A stretch of 64,000 nt of DNA from Aquimarina sp. Aq78 (GTDB lineage Bacteria; Bacteroidota; Bacteroidia; Flavobacteriales; Flavobacteriaceae). Location of the stretch: contig NZ_OMKA01000029.1 in NCBI RefSeq assembly GCF_900299525.1, positions 124,001 through 188,000 of the forward strand, written 5' to 3'. Shown here one piece after another: positions 60,573-64,000 of the stretch (the stretch's first letter is position 1; every line of letters starts with the position of its first letter). Both the position numbers and the translations under genes were made by a program. The notes below the pieces were generated by a model. It was not told the DNA's origin and ran no database searches. It saw only the letters and a list, made by a program, of their open reading frames with translations.

Positions 60573-61031
60573 CTATTCAGATTTAACAGCAATGCATTCT
60601 ATTTCGATCTTAGCACCAACTGCTAATCCTTTTGCTGCAAAGGTAGTTCGTGCCGGTTTTTGAGGGAAATAAGTTTTATACACTTCGTTAAAAGCAGAAA
60701 AATCTTCTATATCAGCCAAAATCACAGTACATTTCACTACATCCTCCATATTCATATCATGGTGTTCTAAAACTGCTTTGATATTTTCCAGAGTTTGTTT
60801 TGTTTCAGGTTGTATTCCTCCTGGTACCAATTTTCTTACACTATGATCTATTCCTACCTGACCAGACAGAAAATATAGATTTCCTACCTGTACGGCATCA
60901 GAAAAAGGAGCGGTTGATTTTTTAGGTTCGTGAGTTTTATGAAAAACCACTTCATCTACAGGCTTTATAACTTCTGTATTACAACTCATAAAAAAGGCAA
61001 AAAGGCAAATTATCAGTATTATTTTTTTCAT
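60573..61031 (-). CDS. RidA/YjgF-family lipoprotein
   Basis: RidA-fold protein of 152 residues with an unusual lipoprotein leader (LIICLFAFFMSC, Cys17). The RidA core is complete: APFSDAVQVGNLYFLSGQVG, ETKQTLENIKAVLEHHD, DVVKCTVILADIEDFSAFNE, the catalytic Arg in PARTTFAAKGL, and IEIECIAV. Cytosolic RidA deaminates reactive enamines and imines; an envelope-anchored form probably acts on other substrates. Divergent from the HerA-like gene. Confidence 0.9.
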   Translation of the reverse strand: MKKIILIICLFAFFMSCNTEVIKPVDEVVFHKTHEPKKSTAPFSDAVQVGNLYFLSGQVGIDHSVRKLVPGGIQPETKQTLENIKAVLEHHDMNMEDVVKCTVILADIEDFSAFNEVYKTYFPQKPARTTFAAKGLAVGAKIEIECIAVKSE

Positions 61032-61142
61032 GAATCTCGAATAATAAAAAATTAGTATTGTGATTTACTTTATATTAAAAGTAACTTATAATTTCTATAG
61101 AAAAGTTAAGATTCCTATTTTTATGCAAAATTATATTTAATT

Positions 61143-62678
61143 ATGAGCGATAACCAGGCATTTCTTGAACATATTAACGAAGGTTATAAGACCAAAGGTG
61201 ATTTCCTAACTATGGGAGCAGCCATGTACAATGGCGAAACAGTAACCGATGCTCATGTAAAAATCCCATTAAAAACATTAAATCGCCACGGGTTAATTGC
61301 TGGTGCTACTGGAACAGGCAAAACTAAGACTCTACAAGTACTAGCAGAAAACTTAAGCGAACAAGGAATACCTGTGCTCTTAATGGATATAAAAGGAGAT
61401 CTTAGTGGGATTGCAGCTGCTAGTTCTGGTCATCCCAAAATTGATGAGCGTCATGAAAAAATAGGCATTCCATTCGAAGCCAAAGATTTTCCTGTAGAGA
61501 TTTTATCTCTTTCTGATCAGGATGGTGTTCGACTTAGAGCCACAGTAAGTGAGTTTGGACCAGTTTTACTATCCAGAATTCTTGATGTTACGACAACACA
61601 AGCAGGAATTATCTCTGTCATATTTAAATATTGTGATGATAATAAATTGCCATTACTAGATCTAAAAGATCTAAAGAAAGTCTTACAATTTTCCACTCAA
61701 GAAGGTAAAAAGGAATTAGAAAAGGATTATGGACGTATTTCTACTGCATCTACAGGCTCCATTTTACGTAAAATAGTCGAATTAGAGCAACAAGGAGCAG
61801 ATCTCTTTTTTGGTGAAAAATCTTTCGAAGTTCAGGATTTATGCAGGATCGATGAAAATGGTAGAGGTATAATCAATATCATTAGGCTAACAGACATACA
61901 GGATAAGCCAAAGTTGTTTTCTACATTTATGCTTAGTCTTCTTGCCGAAATATACGGTACTTTCCCAGAACAGGGAGATAGCGGAAGACCAGAGCTAGTT
62001 ATCTTTCTTGATGAGGCTCATCTAATTTTTAAAGAAGCTTCTAACGCACTTATGGGCCAGATCGAGAGTATTGTAAAATTAATACGATCCAAAGGTGTAG
62101 GCCTTTATTTTGTAACTCAAAATCCAACTGATGTTCCTGATGGGGTTTTGAGTCAATTAGGACTCAAAGTTCAGCATGCACTTAGAGCGTTTACTGCCAA
62201 GGACAGAAAAGCGATTAAACTTACTGCAGAGAATTATCCAATTTCAGAATACTATGACACTAAAGAAATACTTACTTCTTTAGGAATTGGTGAAGCCTTG
62301 GTATCTGCCCTTGATGAAAAGGGACGCCCTACTCCACTGGCAGCAACTATGCTACGCGCTCCTATGAGTCGAATGGATATACTAAGTGATGGCGAACTAA
62401 AAACTTTACTTAAAAAATCAAAGCTTATCCCAAAGTATAATGAAGAAATAGATAGAGAAAGTGCCTATGAGCTGTTAAATGAAAAAATTGAGAAAGCCGA
62501 AGCAAAAGAAGCAAAAGCAGCCGCCAAAAAAGAAAGAGAAAAGCTAAATAAAAGTTCATCCAGCTCTCGATCAAGAAACAGAAGAACCAGTGCTACAGAA
62601 AAAGCAGTAATCAAAGTACTAACCAGTGCTACTTTTATTAGAGGGGCTTTAGGAGTACTGAATAAGTTATTGAAATAA
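61143..62678 (+). CDS. HerA-like ATPase, DUF853 (YjgR-type)
   Basis: P-loop ATPase of 511 residues of the HerA/FtsK superfamily, DUF853 branch (E. coli YjgR). Walker A is GATGTGKTKT near residue 55, Walker B is LVIFLDEAHLIF, and the motifs TVSEFGPVLLSRIL, VKLIRSKGVGLYFVTQNPTD and DGVLSQLGLKVQHALRAFT are typical. The C-terminus turns into a Lys/Ala/Glu coiled coil and a Ser/Arg patch (SSSSRSRNRR) before a short hydrophobic end. Cellular role is not established. A lipoprotein, a cupin and a hydrolase gene follow in the same direction. Confidence 0.92.
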   Translation: MSDNQAFLEHINEGYKTKGDFLTMGAAMYNGETVTDAHVKIPLKTLNRHGLIAGATGTGKTKTLQVLAENLSEQGIPVLLMDIKGDLSGIAAASSGHPKIDERHEKIGIPFEAKDFPVEILSLSDQDGVRLRATVSEFGPVLLSRILDVTTTQAGIISVIFKYCDDNKLPLLDLKDLKKVLQFSTQEGKKELEKDYGRISTASTGSILRKIVELEQQGADLFFGEKSFEVQDLCRIDENGRGIINIIRLTDIQDKPKLFSTFMLSLLAEIYGTFPEQGDSGRPELVIFLDEAHLIFKEASNALMGQIESIVKLIRSKGVGLYFVTQNPTDVPDGVLSQLGLKVQHALRAFTAKDRKAIKLTAENYPISEYYDTKEILTSLGIGEALVSALDEKGRPTPLAATMLRAPMSRMDILSDGELKTLLKKSKLIPKYNEEIDRESAYELLNEKIEKAEAKEAKAAAKKEREKLNKSSSSSRSRNRRTSATEKAVIKVLTSATFIRGALGVLNKLLK

Positions 62679-62718
62679 TTTACGTTTATAGTTTAACAAA
62701 TCATTTAATCATCTAGTT

Positions 62719-63288
62719 ATGGCAAAGAGAATGTTGAAAATTCTTCTTATTTCACTATTAATGTATAGCTGTCAGAAAGAAAAAAAACAAGACCCTTTTG
62801 AGATTACTAATAATAGAATAGGGTTATTAACCAACGAAATACAGGTCAAAGAATTAGACTCTATCTATGCCAATGATTCTATTGCAAAGAGGGCTACAGG
62901 AGATCAGTTTCTAAATAATGCAAATGAAATCGAGGTTTATGAAAAAGGAGGAGTAAAATTATTAGTTTTAGAAGCTCAAAAAGAATCAGATCCAACATCT
63001 ACTATAGAAAACATTCAAATTGTAGATCCTAGATACAAAACTGCTTCGGGCTTATCTTCTAATGGTATTTTCAAAGACATAAAAGATCATTACAAGATCT
63101 CAAAAATTAACAATACACTAAGTACAGCTGTGATATTTGTAGATAGTATTCAGGCCTATTTTACTATTGATAAAAAAGAGTTATCAAAAAAGTTTCAATC
63201 TACTACAGATATAGAAATAACAGCTACAGATATACCAGATGCTGCAAAAATCAAACATTTCTGGATAAGTTGGGAGGCAGCGAATTAA
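62719..63288 (+). CDS. Lipoprotein of unknown function
   Basis: Lipoprotein of 189 residues (LLISLLMYSC, Cys18). The mature part starts with a Lys-rich spacer and has ITNNRIGLLTNEIQVKELDS, a segment of the kind found in periplasmic proteins with a repeat-like beta fold; TSTIENIQIVDPRYKTASGL follows. No recognised catalytic motif. It is 41 bp downstream of the HerA-like gene and 13 bp upstream of the cupin gene, likely in one operon with the latter. Confidence 0.7.
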   Translation: MAKRMLKILLISLLMYSCQKEKKQDPFEITNNRIGLLTNEIQVKELDSIYANDSIAKRATGDQFLNNANEIEVYEKGGVKLLVLEAQKESDPTSTIENIQIVDPRYKTASGLSSNGIFKDIKDHYKISKINNTLSTAVIFVDSIQAYFTIDKKELSKKFQSTTDIEITATDIPDAAKIKHFWISWEAAN

Positions 63289-63300
63289 AAAGCAAAAAAA

Positions 63301-63669
63301 ATGAGTAAAAAATATTATATCCAAAAATCCCCTTTTATTGTTCCCACTACGGATGGAAAGTTAATAGAAGAGCATTTTGGCATGGCTACTGATCAAAATT
63401 CCCAAATTAGCATAGCACATATGATTGCTCCACCTCATTGGAGTGAGCCTTTTCAAACTCCAGAGTTTGATGAATACACCTATATTATTAGAGGCAAAAA
63501 ACAATTTATTATAGACGGTGAAAAAATAATATTAGAATCAGGGCAATCTATTAAAATCAAAAAAAACACAAGAATTCAATATACTAACCCTTTTAATGAA
63601 GAATGTGAGTATCTTGCCATTTGTCTCCCTGCATTTACTATGGAAGCAGTACACCGCGAAGATGAATGA
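63301..63669 (+). CDS. Cupin-domain protein
   Basis: Single-domain cupin of 122 residues. The conserved beta-barrel shows PPHWSEPFQTPEFDEYTYII (cupin motif 1, with an incomplete His set and Glu/Asp in place of ligands) and an ESGQSIKIKKNTRIQYTNP segment (motif 2 region). Substrate and metal are unknown. The stop overlaps the start of the alpha/beta hydrolase by 4 nt (ATGA), so both are translationally coupled. Confidence 0.8.
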   Translation: MSKKYYIQKSPFIVPTTDGKLIEEHFGMATDQNSQISIAHMIAPPHWSEPFQTPEFDEYTYIIRGKKQFIIDGEKIILESGQSIKIKKNTRIQYTNPFNEECEYLAICLPAFTMEAVHREDE

Positions 63670-64000
63670 TAGAAAAATATAAAAAATACTTACCTCATAT
63701 AATTGGAAAATACATCCAGTTTCTTTTCTTTTTTTATCCAAAAAAGGCAATCAATAAAGCATACATCTTATTCTGTACCCCAAGAAAAGGTAAAATATTA
63801 CCCGAACAAGAAGATTTTCTAGAAGAAGCAGAAGACGAAATGGTTCTTATTGATACTATTTATATACAGACCTATAGATGGTCAAGTATGGGGGAAACGA
63901 TTTTATTAGTTCATGGATGGGAGAGCAATACGCATCGATGGAAGGTACTTATACAAAAATTACACAAAAGAGGATTTAATGTAATTGCTTTTGATGCTCC
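63666..64000 (+). CDS. Alpha/beta hydrolase (truncated by window end)
   Basis: An open frame starts at the ATG at 63666, overlapping the cupin stop, and runs off the window after about 111 residues. It begins with a basic hydrophobic N-terminus (IGKYIQFLFFFYPKKAINKA), then a strand-turn motif ILLVHGWESNTHRWKVL with the oxyanion-hole HGW of alpha/beta hydrolases, then GFNVIAFDAP. The nucleophile lies beyond the window. A lipase/esterase-like role is likely. Confidence 0.85.
   Translation, partial: MIEKYKKYLPHIIGKYIQFLFFFYPKKAINKAYILFCTPRKGKILPEQEDFLEEAEDEMVLIDTIYIQTYRWSSMGETILLVHGWESNTHRWKVLIQKLHKRGFNVIAFDA

Noticed and set aside
1..64000. tRNA, rRNA, CRISPR array, prophage or intact insertion sequence
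   Set aside because: Looked for cloverleaf ends (CCA-type, TTCGAATC loops), direct-repeat arrays and transposase or integrase motifs; none were seen by eye. A covariance-model scan would be needed to exclude unusual RNAs.

Overview
This is an AT-rich chromosomal segment of a marine-type member of the Bacteroidota, most likely Flavobacteriaceae and close to Aquimarina or a relative. The evidence is the SecDF fusion, LytS/LytTR pairs, DUF5916, DUF6503, M57 and DUF885 proteins, many lipoproteins with short leaders, a plug-less TonB-receptor-like barrel paired with a long TPR protein, and promoters of the Bacteroidota type (TTG, 17-23 nt, TAnnTTTG). No rRNA, tRNA, CRISPR array, prophage or intact insertion sequence was seen. 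The species assignment is inference.

Layout. 1-3.2 kb: a LodB-like flavoprotein (cut by the window edge) and a LodA-like quinoprotein amino-acid oxidase. 3.6-8.4 kb: a lipoprotein metalloprotease, a DoxX-like membrane protein divergent from an ECF sigma factor, a YtcJ-like amidohydrolase and a methyltransferase. 8.5-11.8 kb: a tight operon (HEXXH plus NTF2-like fusion, DUF6503 lipoprotein, DoxX, serine acetyltransferase). 11.8-20.6 kb: a regulatory island with two LytS/LytTR systems and an AraC regulator around an SMP-30/ankyrin/DUF5916 operon. 20.8-31.8 kb: envelope proteins and peptidases, including a membrane protein whose tail is a copy of the neighbouring M23 peptidase tail. 32.3-41.6 kb: M57 protease, FtsE, CsaA, a candidate C-rich small RNA, TypA, KdsA, DUF1801, an ankyrin protein, and exported catalase divergent from OxyR. 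41.7-46 kb: a membrane-protein cluster ending in creD, with the same 19-bp palindromic operator in front of two transcription units on either side of a winged-helix regulator. 46-57 kb: housekeeping genes (secDF, mdh, gyrB, asnB). 59.8-64 kb: queE, a RidA lipoprotein, a HerA/DUF853 ATPase, a lipoprotein, a cupin and a truncated alpha/beta hydrolase.

The most unusual locus is the apparently empty 2-kb stretch 57.85-59.80 kb. It holds four minus-strand genes of exactly 32 codons plus stop (57961-58059, 58336-58434, 59169-59267, 59433-59531). They encode one family of cationic peptides sharing Phe8, Phe18-(Leu/Ile)-(Arg/Lys), Leu22-Pro23-(Gly/Ser)-Ala25-(Ser/Cys), Ala29-(Ile/Met) and a final Arg/Lys. 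Differences between copies include many synonymous third-position changes and no length change, so they look like real genes. Three have their own promoter, and three carry a GGG(G)...CCC(C) motif 169-178 bp upstream of the start codon. I do not recognise the family.

Other hidden structure: a family of 15-5-15 palindromes, one copy of which is translated inside an outer-membrane protein leader; an 85-bp element with perfect 21-bp inverted repeats; and a small RNA candidate with four CCCC boxes.
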